From the NCBI GenBank assembly GCA_018296165.2, contig JACKQL020000001.1, positions 1,922,001 through 1,986,000 of the forward strand: a stretch of DNA of 64,000 nucleotides, written 5' to 3'. Shown one piece after another: positions 23,801-36,300 of this stretch (the stretch's first letter is position 1; each line of letters opens with the position of its first letter). The notes under the pieces were generated by a model. That model was not told where the DNA came from. It searched no databases and worked only from the letters and a program-made list of their open reading frames with translations. Position numbers and translations under genes: made by a program. The stretch comes from Termitomyces sp. T153 (taxonomy: Eukaryota > Basidiomycota > Agaricomycetes > Agaricales > Lyophyllaceae).

Positions 23801-25067
23801 ATTTAGCCAGCGATGGAAACCTTGGAGCACCACTGAGTAGAAGATCAGATGGAAGTTGAGACGTCAAGGTAGAAAGCGCTGTGGCAGTCTCCTCCGCAAT
23901 GTCACGATGATTGGGTGGTGGACCATTCGCTGATGCCCCCGACTTCAAAAGGGTGTTCAGTGCGGTGTTCGCGAAGGCACGCACTTCAGGGAAGGCAGCG
24001 CCTGTGGCAATCTTCGTGACTCCCTCGACAAGAGGACTGAGATAGGTCGCAGCAACTTTGGGATCACGGACGAGCTTGACAAGGTTATCGATGACGACAA
24101 CGGTGCGGCGTTGTACTTCCATACTCCTATCATTAAGAGCGCGGAGAAGCAATGGAACAAGCACAGCAAGGGCAGGTGCAGTGACTTCTGCGACAAACGT
24201 AGTGGAGGAAAGAGCTTTGATACAAGCTGGGACGGAGTCGGGATTTGACATGCATTTGACGAGAACAGGGATATGAGGTGCGAGATCAGGATTGGCGAGG
24301 GTAGTGCAGAGCTGGGTAGCGCTCTTGATAGCAGCAGCTGAAACCTTGATTGCAATTACAAAATAAACATTAAGCACTGCCAGTATGATTATAAACGCAC
24401 CTCCTGCTTGGTATCGTGCATAGCATTTTCCACCTTGGTAAGAAGAGTACCTAACTCCGCTGCTACGGCATCTCTGGCGGGAGCGACGAAAGTTCTAAAC
24501 GCATCGAGAACCGCAACCTTAGTGCGCCATTTTCCGGCCTCGAGGACAGAGACGAGGGTGTCAAACACTATCCGAGTGGATTCAGGAGGAAAGAGTTTTA
24601 AGATGACCTTGACGGCAGCAGCGGCAGCATTTCGGACGACTTCGCCTTTGTCCATGTAAAGATCGAAGATAATGGGCAGGGAGGGTAATAGTAAGGGCGC
24701 AATGGGAGTGCCGAGAATATTCGCGAGTGAGGTGAAAGCAATGGCGGCAGATTCGCGTTCATAGCCAGATTTCTTGTTGGTTGCGAAGGTATGGAGAGTT
24801 TTTAGGATATCGTTGTCTCTAAGAAATGAACATCCGTCAACTCTCTAGCAGAGAAAAGACGATAAGGCATACTCGAGACATTGAGGGCCTGCCTTTGCTA
24901 CTTCGCGAGCAAGTCTGTCTGCAGCAGCTTTGGCATCTAAGCCGATATGTCCCTCAGTCGCTCACGAGGAAAATAATCATCAATCAGGACTCACCAGGTG
25001 CAGTGGGGGCGGATCGAAGGGCATCAAAGAAAAGAGCATAATCAGCGGCTGTCGAGGTGCCAGGCAT
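20891..25067 (-). CDS. eEF3/New1/Elf1-family ABC-F ATPase
   Basis: This is a soluble ribosome-associated ATPase of about 1,100 residues encoded by many small exons. The ATG is at 25067. N-terminal HEAT-type repeats (for example ALLPL-type helices, 24655-23640) are followed by ABC domain 1 with GTNGSGKST, LSGGWKMKL and LLLLDEPTNHLD, then ABC domain 2 with GPNGAGKST, LSGGQKIK and LDEPSNFLD. Inserted before the second signature is a chromodomain-like block (YEIKWRGLDHKFNTWVSRED). A Lys/Arg-rich C-terminus (KKKKMTRNQLKAQEERRR) ends DEMDP. The well-formed chromodomain is more like the New1/Elf1 branch than classical eEF3, by recollection of the families. Two introns use GC donors (22742, 21613), and a 12-nt exon (22983-22994) encodes PTNH. 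The family acts in translation elongation or termination on fungal ribosomes; S. pombe Elf1 is linked to mRNA export. Confidence 0.92.
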
Positions 25068-25487
25068 CGCAAGCGGAGAGATCTAATGGTTTGGTTACAG
25101 AAACAATAGAATAGCAGATAGTACAGTCTAATGTGATGCAGAAGGGTATGGAGGGAAAATCTAAATATTCTGAACCCAGCGGCCACGGACGGCAATAATG
25201 AATGAAAAAAGATCCTGCAGTGGACACTGACGAGCTGCGCAAAACTTTTTTCCGCGATCATCTCGATCTTACTGTGATTAGATCATCACTGAGATTGGAC
25301 TCGGACGCGTACAATACTTGGTCCTCATTTCAATTTTCTCTCCTCATGCATCAGTTGAGCTCATGACCACTTTCCCGCTCTCCCCACTCAAAGATTTCTG
25401 AGCACCTTATTGACAATGACGACTAAATTCGTAGATAGATATCTGTGACCCGTGTTAAGTACCCATAGTACATACTCGAGAGCGAAC

Positions 25488-27560
25488 TCAGGAGTCATCA
25501 TCTGGATAGTCCACCTTGTCGTACAACCGAAGGGTCTCATTCCAGTCTCGTTTACGTCTCCTGCGAATGGAAAAGTAGCGTCGTGTGCTGTCCCATGGAT
25601 CACTCACTCTCCCTTTCTCTTTTCCTCCCGTTTCCATAAAGTGAGACTCTGGATCCCCCGGAAGTCCGATCGTATGTGCCAGATTCATAACACGGCTATG
25701 TAAATCTTGTCTTTTGTCATGCATACCTCGAAGGGTTGGCTTCCCTATCCATAGGAGTCGCCACAGCGCAGTGTAGGCGCGGAAAGCCGAAACTGTGTCT
25801 TCGAACCACCGCAACGTCATCCACATAAAAGCAGGTACGAGAACAAAAGTAAAGGGGACGATAGGCCAAGTGAAAAGAACGGCCGTGAAGCAGACAAATA
25901 ACCCGGAAAATAGGCCATATATCAGTTTGTACTGTGCTATCTCATCCCACGTGTCAAATATTGGCCCTGTCTTCTTAACATTGTGTACTGCATAGAAAGT
26001 AGTGGCAAAGATTGGCAGCCAGAGCAAGAGGCCTGGAAATGAAAGGGTGAAGAGGGCCGCCGACCATATAAACCTGATGATCATTCGTGACAATGTAACG
26101 TGGCGCGATAGTGGTCGTCGTATACGGTCGTCTTTGATACCCCAACGTGTGAGCTGGTCTTGATAGGCCTATATATTGAATGTATCAGTGACTGGGGAGG
26201 CAGGCAAGCAGAAGACCCGTGTCCTGACCTTGAGATCATTACGCAATCGTTTCAATTCGTTTAATACTAATACTTCGTGTTCATCATCTTCGTCAGATAT
26301 CGTCAAATTTGCGGACCCGTGCATTTCCGTAGGCCGCAATGCATCGATGAAATTGCGAATGACACGGACATGATCTCCAAGGCTCATGAAAGTACCAAGG
26401 GGGGCATATATTCGTGCAGCCGTCTTGGCTGTTCGGACCAAGTCCCACGTCGGAGAATCAATAGTCCCAGAGCTGATGATTTCGTGCATCTTCGTAGTGA
26501 GCAGTCGGATATTATTGTAATCGACAGGTGCTATGAGTTCAGGGTTGTCCTAGCGCCAATTCAACTTGAGCCGACAACGGGGAGAAGTTGGGCTGACCTT
26601 GACCCGGAATACTAGGGGTTCGTGAAATGTGACAAGAACATCGGAGCGAAAGTGTTGTCTGTGCCTAAACGTGGTGTGGGTACTCTATGGAGGATAAGAG
26701 ATTGGCAAATTGTACATGTATGTTATGGAACATGTTAAAACTGAAATTTCGAACTCAGGATTATTACGATTCCTCGTCAATACGTCCGAGACCAAACGGG
26801 CAACTGTGCAAACGATATGACTAGGGAACGCAACATAGAAAACTTTGTATACCCCCTGTTTTGAGCGGCGCTATTGTCGGATGGTACCTGCTCATCCCTT
26901 CAGGAAACAAGCAGACCGCATCACCTATCTCAAGTGCCTACATATGAATGCATCAGGACAGCAGCAGAAAACAAAATATTGGCAGATTGGAAGTACCTCA
27001 ACAAGTTTTATCATAGCCTCGGTATTGTTGATGTTACCGTCGGCAGAATCCTTTCTTCTATTAATTGGAACTGTTCCAGCCGACTCGATAAGCCAGCTGG
27101 TGAATGTCCTGTGCCCGAATTGGGTAGCTTTTGCAGTGAGGCGCAACATGTTTCGTTTCTGCAGTTCCTGACGTGGGCCAAAGCTTTACCACAAAGCCCA
27201 CAGCATACCTTGAAGGGTATTGAAGTAACCAAAACGCTTTGGTGACGTCAGGAGACTTAAACAAATGACAGGTTCGCGCTTCATACAGAGCATCTGTCAA
27301 GGAATTACTATGATTTGCGCTCACAACACTAGAATACGGATGAGCCTGGCACATACAGGGGATCTAGGCAAATGTACCATGGTCTCCCAGTTACAGGAAT
27401 ATGATGAATATTTTCCACAACTATAGTTCCATAGAATATTTTGAGCACGAATTTGAATAGTAACCTTGGGCATATTTCATAAAGCGCTTGTATAGGCAGG
27501 TACACTGGAAGCGGCACACCTGATGAGAATATATGACCAAGGTGTTGGTGAGCCCGGAGC
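25488..27560 (-). CDS. glycerol-3-phosphate O-acyltransferase (Sct1/Gpt2 type)
   Basis: This ER membrane enzyme catalyses the first acylation in glycerolipid synthesis. The PlsC fold is visible as LLFKFVLKIFYGTIVVENIH, the catalytic ANHSNSLTDAL (NHx4D box) created by splicing over 27409-27362, then TFTSWLIESAGTVPINRRKD, VCLFPEGMSRYHP (the FPEG box) and APLKTG. Later blocks (HRQHFRSDVLVTFHEPL, LLTTKMHEIISS) match the fungal Sct1/Gpt2 family. Four hydrophobic segments follow in 26093-25700, and the C-terminus ends YDKVDYPDDDS. With about 530 residues it is shorter than the yeast proteins (over 700), mainly at the C-terminus. The first exon is uncertain: the nearest ATG, near 27552, does not join cleanly to VPLPVYLPIQ. 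It is divergent from RRP12, with which it must share a promoter of under 200 bp. Confidence 0.85.
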
Positions 27561-27697
27561 TGCGGTCATTGAGATCTCTAAGTGTGGCCAGCTGGAACTA
27601 TTTTACGTTATTGGGCATGCTGACTAAGCGAAATTTTGGTTATCCGCCCTGGTCCACAGGTGTGTCAGGAATTTCGGTGGTGAGGCCACGAAGCAAG

Positions 27698-30600
27698 ATG
27701 GAAGAAGCTTTGGAGAAAATCCGACTACATACCTCGTCCTCCTTGTCCCACCAAAAAACTCCTGCCGTTCTTTTGATCGCGCTCGAATCTACTTTCAAGG
27801 AACAAAACACAGACGCGTCTCCTACTGCATACTTCGCAGCCTTACTCACGACACTTGATGGAACTCTTCAAAAGCAGAAGCTGGGCTCTGACGAAGCTGA
27901 AGTTTTGCATGCCGTGCTTTACCTTCTGGCCCTCATAGTGCCCTTCGTATCAACTCCAGTCGTCAGAGCAAATCTCAACACTGTTCTGTCTCTTACAGCC
28001 CCGTTGTTCCCTGTTCTCAGAGAACACGCTCCTGCCCTACGATCTCAGCTGTCTCTTTACCATGTTATCTTTCAGTCTCTCGATCGTTCGCAGCTCGATA
28101 TACAAGGCATCCGTCAAACATTTACCTCTATACTCCAATTCTGCATCGACCCAAGACCAAAAGTTCGCAAAAAGGCCGCAGATGTCATTAAAGACGTAAT
28201 TTATAACCCACCGCCGCCGTTATCCCGTCATCCATACTCAGGAAGGGCTGTAGAATGGGTCAAATCACTGTTGTCTGAAATCGGAGTAGGGCCCTTATCC
28301 AAATCAAAAGCGCAAGCATCGGAAAGTCCTGAGACTGCCTTGTATATTGTCGCATTCCTACGGCTTGTCCTCGGTAGACTCCCTCCTTCCGTGAGTCAGG
28401 TCTACCTATCCCATTAGCCCCGTTGACGTCTGTTTAGTCTATCCCAGCGATCGCAGACCTCCTGCTCACACTTCCCCGACTTGGCCACCCGTATCTTGCT
28501 CAGTCTTCATATTCAGTATTGTCTGACCTGTTTACCCTTCCCTCAGATAATGGCACGCAGATTCGTGATCAGCTATCTGGTGTTCTCAGTGTCGTTCTTG
28601 CCTCACCGCCTTCAAAATCTGACATCATCCTCTTGCCGGCATGGGTTCAAGTTCTTGGAAATGCGTTCTCTGTTTATCGCGCTGACGATGTCAATAGTCA
28701 CGCTGATGAATTAGGGAAAGTCTGGGGAGTTGTCTGGAGTTTTCTAGAATCCAGCGATCCACCAACAAGGAAGGCGGCAGCTCACTCACTTGACATGCTT
28801 TGTCGTTCATTTACTCGTGAATTTGTTTCTTATACCCTTCAAGACACCAGCTCGACCACGGTGCTACGAAAAATCATTGGTCAAACATTGAAAGCCCTTG
28901 ACTCGCTAGCGTACGCGCGTGCCATGCCAGAGCTACTATCAGTGATCTCGTCCATGATAACCAATTTGCGGTATAGATCTGGCCCCCGAACTTCTCCCAC
29001 TGCAGCTGAGATGTTGCTTCTCCCTGTCATCCAACATATCGGAAAGTTGCGCATCCAGAAAGGGTTCGAATACAAGGAAGCTGCGGATGCCACCCTAGGA
29101 AATGCAATGGGCGTCCTTGGGCCCCATGTATTGCTACAGATCCTCCCGCTCAATCTCGAACCACGTGACCGGTATGATTTCTGCTCTGCCACGATGGTGA
29201 ACTGAATGATGACGACTTTCAGGGAGACAAGCAAAGAACCGCGTGCCTTCCTGCTTCCTCTCTTGGCTCAGTCCCACCCGTCCCCTCTTGGCCATTTTGT
29301 TTCGTACTTCGTTCCTTTGAGCGAGCGGATGTTCGACCTCCAATCGAAAGCCGAGACGGAGGATCGATCATCTGAAGCGAAAGTTTGGAGTGTTCTTGTC
29401 GCACAGATCTGGTCAGGTTTCGCTGGATACTGTTGCGTTCCTCCTGATCTTAAAGAGGTGGGTGTTGCGTTGCGTGCTTTGAATCGATCTCTTAACATAA
29501 CATCTTGCAGGCCTTGACCCCAGCCTTTTCTCAACTCCTCTCTCAGTTACTCTACGGTCAGCCTGACCTTCGACCTGCCGTATTAAAGGGTCTAAAGGTG
29601 CTTGTGGAGTCCAACGTTGCAGCGGCAACACCCAAGGAGGGACATGTACCTGACCCAGACGCTCCTTCAGTTGATGAAGCAACTATGAACATCACTGTCC
29701 TCCGAGCACAGGCAGAAAGTTGGCTTGCAGTGTTCTTCAACGTGTTTGGTACTGTGGGTCGAGACTCTAGAGGTATGATAGGAGACGTCATCAGTGTATG
29801 GGCTTCGATCGCTGGTGAACAGGTACCTGTGAAGAGTTCTACTCTTGATTGCGCAACTCAATGCTCCATAGGAAATCACAAAAGCTTATCTTAAAGTTGT
29901 GGAACTATTCAAGAACAATTTGACATCGGCAGCAAAAGCACCTTCACAACATGGAGGACAAGACTCGGGGAGCGTGACTGCAATGACTCAGGATATCATG
30001 ATTTTACTCCTTCCCTACCTCTCTCCCGCTGATGCTATGGCACTGTTCAACCTTTCCTCAAGCACTGAGGTTCTCACTGGAAAAGATAACGGTGTGCAGA
30101 AACGCGGCTACAAGATCATGACCAAGCTGCTGGAGAGTGGCAAAGTTACTGTTGATGCTGAGACCGTTATTCGCCAAATGGATGAACTGTCGGGGGGTCT
30201 TGTTGCAGCAGCCAAGAAGGTCTGTTCGACCCTTCACTATAGCCTCTCTTTACCCTCTCTTTACCTTACAACTCTCCAGGATCGATTCAATCTTTTCACG
30301 CTACTTGTGCCATCACTTCCCTCGACAGCAATGCACATCATACCCTCATTGATCCCAGAAGCAGTACTAGGGACGAAGGAACCATCAGAAAAGGCGAGGA
30401 CTGCCGCATTTGAACTTGTTCTAGCCTTGGGGAGGAAGATGTCCCAAGGAGGCGTCGTCAAGAGAAATCTCATAGACGGGATGGATGAAGACGGTGACTC
30501 TGACAGTGCGTTCAACAATTTTTCCTGATTGGTGCCTATCGCCTGATCTCTCCCTATTCATTAGCTACTGCTAGTATAGAAGAATTCTTGACTATGTTGG

Positions 30601-31927
30601 CCGGTGGGCTTGCTGGCAGCCCTCATATGATCAGTGCCACAGTAACTTCCATTTCACGCCTTATCTTTGAGTTCAAAGGTGTGCTATACAATCTTTGACT
30701 TGACAGATTGATATATTCTTCTGATCCTCTAGACATTATTTCGGCCAAGATGCATACAGAGATTTTCACAACTTTGCTTGTCTTTCTCACATCCTCAAAC
30801 CGCGAAATTGTCAAGTCGGTCCTCGGATTTGTCAAACTTGCCATACATACACTCCCTGCAGACATCATTCGGCCACATCTTAAGGACCTAGTACCTAGAC
30901 TACTGAATTGGTCTCACGATCACAAAAACCATTTCAAAGCAAAAGTCAGGCACATATTTGAGCGGATGTTGCGACGTTTTGGGTGGGATGAGATTTATTC
31001 TTGTGCTGGGGAAGAGGAGGCAGCAAAGGTCTTAGTCAACATAAAAAAGAGAAAAGAACGGGCGAAGCGCAAGAAGATTAGCCGAGCAGAAGACGATGAC
31101 GAAGACGAAGATGTTAGTCTTGAGTTACCGGATAATGGTAATCCATGCTAATCACTCTGTTGCAGGTACCTACGGCTAGGCAGATTACTGGCGATGCTTT
31201 TGAGGATGTGCTCTACGGCAGTGAAAGCGAGTTGGACGATTCCGACGATGACGTTCCCACGCAGTACAAGAAGCAACAAAAGAAAAAACAGTTAGAGCAG
31301 GGTACGCGGCTCCGCCTAGATGATGATGAACCCATGGATCTTCTCTCGGGCGCTGCGTCGCGTATGACAAGTGCGTTTCTGTATCCGTCTTCATCGTCAA
31401 AATTGACATCTCCTTTCCAAGATGACGCCTCAAAACGTCGTCGTAAGCCAGGCGAAGACGCTTCTCATTTCAAAACCGACGAAGACACTGGAAGGATGAT
31501 CATCGAGGAAGAATCTAATGAACAGGACGTAGGACCCTCAACAGATGTAGTAGGTACTGCGTACCGAGAGAGTATGACCTCAATCGACGGTTTCACGCGA
31601 GGGCCCAATGGGCGCGTGAAATTCCACAAAAACACCAAAAAAAGAAGGAGAGAGGAGCTTGAGGCTGAGGATGTTGAGATGGCAGATGCGGAAACTGCGA
31701 CGGGAGCATCCAAGAAAAATAAACGCAAGTCACAATTAAAACTTGGGCATGAGTTCAAAGCCAAGGTCAGTCGTGATTATGTGCCTGATACAAACGTCTC
31801 AGTCAGAATCCAGAGGGCCGGAGGTGATGTCAAGAGGAAGGGTATGGACCCGTATGCCTATCTTAGTCTGTCTCAGGCTGCCAAAAAGGGTCGACGCGGT
31901 GGACAAAGCATTACAGGGAAAAGATGA
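27698..31927 (+). CDS. RRP12: ribosomal RNA processing protein RRP12
   Basis: RRP12 is a nucleolar HEAT-repeat protein needed for maturation and export of pre-40S and pre-60S ribosomes. The start MEEALEKIRLHTSSSLSHQK and the following NUC173-type region (TPLFPVLREHAPALRSQLSL, YIVAFLRLVLGRLPPS, PLPRLGHPY-like text after the first junction) match the family. Exons run from 27698 with in-phase GT-AG introns at 28391, about 29171, 29457, 29823, 30220, 30504 and 30681 and a last one near 31105. Helical repeats fill the middle, including HFKAKVRHIFERMLRRFGWD. The C-terminal 260 residues are highly charged with basic nuclear/nucleolar signals (KKRKERAKRKK, NTKKRRREELE, GKR end). About 1,250 residues, near the usual size. 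It converges on PAC2, leaving only 72 bp between stop codons. Confidence 0.9.
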
Positions 31928-31999
31928 TCTTAATATTCCTTGTTTACAATTTTATGCATTTTGTAAGATCCTCCTCTTCAAACATATCTCGTCGCCCGC

Positions 32000-32981
32000 C
32001 TACCCGTACAACGTCTGGTCGTGTGGTGCTCCGAATAGGCCTACGTTCCAGGTGTTTGGTTGCTGCCACTCGAGGACATCTTGTCCTATGACCTTTGCCG
32101 CTACTGCTGCGAACAATCGGGCATCTGCTCGATTGTCTCCTTCCAGTACAAACTGTAGAAGGGACGCAGTGGGTATGCTCCAATTTTTTGGAAGAGACGC
32201 CAGGATTCGCCGTGTAAGACCACCTCCCGGAATAAAGGGTACTCCAATCTCTTGCACAGATTCGTGTGGAGATTGGAGCACAGGAGAAGTGTATGTAGCG
32301 ATGGGGAGTGTTGTTAAGGCATCTAAAGCAGTCCCAGAAAGCGACGGACCATTCCGAGGCTGTAGCTGATATGTCGGTGTACTAGAGGAAGATTCAGCTG
32401 ATTGAGGAGGATAAAGTAATGACCTACAACATCTGTGTATCCGTTCGATTAGATAGATCCACGCCCGACAGAAAGAGAACAGATACGATTCCCGACTTCT
32501 CGATAAACTCAAGCAGATTAGAGACGAAGTCTTCCTTTCTTGACTAGGGATCAAATGAGTGCCACTGTATGTAAAGTGAAGTAAAACTCACTTTCAAGAC
32601 AGGGGACCTTTGTTGGATGACTAGAATGTTCATCTCGGGAGCGCCGTATACTGCGGGATCTTAGCGACGAAAGTGAAAATAAGCAATCCGCACAGCACGC
32701 ACATTCTGCAGCTGTGGTGATACCCTCCCCATCCCCTTCTCTACCACCTACGACTGGCACTAAGAACTCTGGGTTGATGATAGCTAGTCGCTGGAGCGAA
32801 AATGACGCGATGAGCAGGTCAACCGCAAGCTGGGAGACATTTGCGGTAGAAACAACGGGCTGCCCATACGCTTGTTAGACCGTGCACGTTATAATAAGCA
32901 GATGAACAGGGAACGGACGACGATGAGAATTTTTCCGGAAAGTGTCAGAGGGCTCGTTGTCGGATACAGAAACGAGTTCAT
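32000..32981 (-). CDS. proteasome assembly chaperone 2 (PAC2/Add66)
   Basis: PAC2 pairs with PAC1 to build the 20S proteasome alpha ring. The start MNSFLYPTTSPLTLSGKILI, spliced to VPVVSTANVSQLAVDLLIAS, is the typical N-terminus, followed by VPVVGGREGDGEGITTAAE, then (after a short intron) YPAVYGAPEMNILVIQQRSP and, after the next, DFVSNLLEFIEKSGIVSVLF and LSGVDLSNRTD. The C-terminal block GGGLTRRILASLPKNWSIP, LLQFVLEGDNRADARLFAA and WNVGLFGAPHDQTLYG is equally typical. Four introns of about 45-55 nt restore one frame; several codons are completed across junctions, which supports the model. It is divergent from the ZNFX1-type helicase (338 bp apart) and convergent with RRP12. Confidence 0.88.
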
Positions 32982-33319
32982 TGTGGTAGTTAGACTTCAA
33001 AAATGATAAGTATACGCATCAGACTTTGTGCGCGTGACTCGGCCCGAGGCTGAGGTAGACATCTCCAAAAGGAATGAATTAGAGCCCTCGACGACAACCA
33101 CATATGCTGGTGCACCCTGTAGCATCAATTCCTTTGCTCAAGGTCAACTCATTTCAATCAGAAGCATGATGCAGACATCCTAGGCCTTGTGACAAACTAC
33201 TTAGACGCCCCTAAGCTTCATATTCGGCCTTGCCTCGGCCTGGCGTTTTTTAGGCGCCAGGGACTACGCGTATATTAAGGCAGGGACGGAGTTATCAATC
33301 CTTGATTGCTACACCCATC
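32982..33319. promoter_or_regulatory. shared divergent promoter, PAC2 and ZNFX1-type helicase
   Basis: The 338 bp between two divergent ATGs must hold both promoters. A TATATTA box at 33271-33277 lies about 45 bp before the helicase ATG. Just upstream, CTGGCG (33240-33245) and CGCCAG (33255-33260) form a perfect inverted repeat with a 9-bp loop. Confidence 0.45.
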
Positions 33320-36300
33320 ATGCCCCCTTGTCGCTACTTCAACACGCCTAGTGGTTGCAGGAAGGGCGCCGCTTGCAATTTCACCCATGGTGCCTCACCT
33401 GCGTCGGCATCTGGAGCAGGCCATGGAACCAGTTCTAGGAATTCTGGTCCAAGCCCTGCGTCCAGCCGTCGTCCAGGCATATGTAACTTCTATTGGAATA
33501 CGGGAAGATGCAATCGTGAATTCAAATGTCGTTTTCGCCATGAACACAATCCAGAACTTTCTCAAGCAAGTTCATCACCTTCATCATCTATAGTTGATGG
33601 TACTCGGGTACAAGTTGCCATTGATGCAACTGTACCTTTCTTAACAAATGCGGGACTCGTGAAGCTTGGCGTATCTGGCACCGATGCTTTCTTTGCAACA
33701 CCTTCAAAAACAATGTCACCAGTAGAAGCGCATAATGCTTTGACGATGTATCTTCGTGATGATTACAGATTCTCAAAAACCTTCTTTGTCTATGGTTTTC
33801 TCAAACCTTTGAACAATGCAATCACTTCAAACACAAGTTGGGTCAGTAGCATCTAATTCATGATTGGTCATAGTATAGTACGTATTCATCGTGTCGCTTG
33901 CAGACATCAGAAGATGGACAGGTATTTTTGTTCATATGCCCGTCCCTTCATGATTCTCACTAATCATTAGTTATTCTTGAACTCCGTTGCCACGGTAAAC
34001 ACATCTCGTCAACTTTCTATTACCTTTGAGTCATTATTTCCTCAAGGGTAATGGCTTGCTTCGCATTACTGACATTATTCGGTGGTCTCCTGTATCTACT
34101 CAAGCTGGCTCTCATCCTGAGACACTGTCTTTTCAGCGAGGAATTCTGCCCTTGCTGCGCGTATGGCATTCCATATCTTCATATTTCAGATGTAGCTCAT
34201 CACCCTGCACAAGTTTTTTTCTTCTGATCTTGTTGTGAAAAGTACACTGAGCCATCTCGTCAAGTATGTTTGACCTTTTCATAACCACTGGATCATGATC
34301 AACATCCCTTGCAGCGGACTTTATATGTGTATTATGAACAATTGTGATACCTTCTTCGAACAGATCGAGAAGTGCATGGACGATTTTATAGCAGCTCGTT
34401 CATTCAAGGATCCGAATCATCAGATGAAAGAGCCGATTGGAAGTCAAGTCTTGGCTTCTTTGGCTGGTATTCTTTTTGAGTAATTGGAGTTTGCATCATT
34501 ACTTGTCTTTTTGACAAACACTTATAATGCAGATGCTTAACACGTTTCAAAAATTCCTCTGCTACACATCCCAAGTTAAATGACACTGTTCGGCGTCTCA
34601 AATCTTGGCAGGACGACTGGACGACTGGAATATCTCTTTCACCTCCAGATTTTGATGATCCATTCAAGGATACTAGTCAGGTTGCTCGTGATCATATCAC
34701 AGGTTATCTCAAGAATCAAGTTGAACGTCTTGTAAATATCGTAGATCGTGAGCAAGCAAAACTCAAGAAGGTTGCAAGACAAACGAGGAGTGTCCTTCAT
34801 TCTTGTCTTTGTTCAAATCATGATAAAGGCATCCTCTCGGCCCTAAACATCATATACGACGGACCGGGTGAAAATTCACGTTTGGGTGTTCCACGTCACG
34901 ACAATGACTTTATCTACATTGAAGATATCCGTATTGCTCCAACACATGAAGAACTCATCTCCACTGCCACTCCATTTCTGCCTGCTAACCTCCATGGTGC
35001 ACCACACCCGCATCCGGATGAGACGATGCAGCGACTTTTGGACATTCAATTCAGGCTGCTTCGGGAGGAGTTGACGTGAGTCTTGTTTTGCTAATGTTGG
35101 ATATTGTCTTGAGTGACACTACCTTTCAAGGGCGCCATTGCGCATGTCTGTGCAACTTATCCATGAGGATTTTCTTAGAGATAAAAAGATGAAGAGTCAA
35201 CTGCATGAAATACTCAAACAACATGGAGGAAGATACCACGGCGTTATAGACACTCAAGAGACCGTGATGTTCAATGTTTACACTGGTGTGGAGTTTATTT
35301 CTCTGATCCCAGATCGGTGTGGCCTGTCTGTCAGGCTCAGTTTTGACACACCCCCTGGTCGAGCACGCTCCTCTCAACCAAGGGCCCGTCAAACTTTTTG
35401 GGAAGTAATGAGCGGAAAGCGAATGATGCAGGGAGGGCTCATTGCACTGGTCTGGAAACATGGGGACCAGGTTGATGTACATCTGGGCACATTGGCAAGC
35501 TCTGTAAAAGAGGTCACAGAATCGGTTCAGGCAAACAAGGACCGAGTTTCTGCCCGAGTTGTTTTCTTTGATCCTGAGATTGAACTTCGCATTCTTGGCA
35601 TCCTTAAAGACGGATATATTCGACATGATGACACTATAATCATGGTCGAATCACCTGTCATGTTCGAAGCTATCCGGCCTTTCTTGGACACTTTGAAACT
35701 TGCTGAGCCAGAAACTTTCCCTTTTAGCCAGTACCTTGTCCACCGACCTCTTGGATATTTTCCGGGTGCTGGAGTTCATCCACCTCGTTACACTCAAACT
35801 CCTGGTTTTGCTTACCAGTTAGCACCTCTATTTCCTCCTGAAGCTGGCATCGACGATCTCAAGCTCCATGTCAATGATCAGGAATCAGTGGCAGCTGTCC
35901 GTCATCAACTTCAAAAGAGCCGTTTGGACCCAAGTCAAGCAGAAGCCATGGTTGATGCATTAACTCGAGAGGTAGCGTTGATCCAAGGGTGAGAACAGTA
36001 ACTTATGCGATAGTCTTTGGTTATTGACTTCAAAACTCGCCTGCAGACCTCCTGGTACAGGCAAAGTGAGTCTATGCAAAACATCCTGGTTATTGAAGAA
36101 TCTGACTTTGAATAGTCCTTTACAAGCATTGAATTGCTACGGGTGTTAGTCAAAACTTCAACACCAATCTTGATGATTGCTTTTACAAATCATGCTCTGG
36201 ATCACCTTCTGACTGGGGTTCTAGATGCAGGCATTACAAACAAGATTGTCAGACTTGGCAGTCGTTCTGCTGATGAACAAATAAAAAAATTCTCAATTGA

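Noticed and set aside
27533..27697. Upstream in-frame start for RRP12
   Set aside because: The frame is open to 27533, but the upstream residues are not family-like and overlap the likely first exon of the divergent acyltransferase; MEEALEKIR at 27698 is the typical N-terminus.
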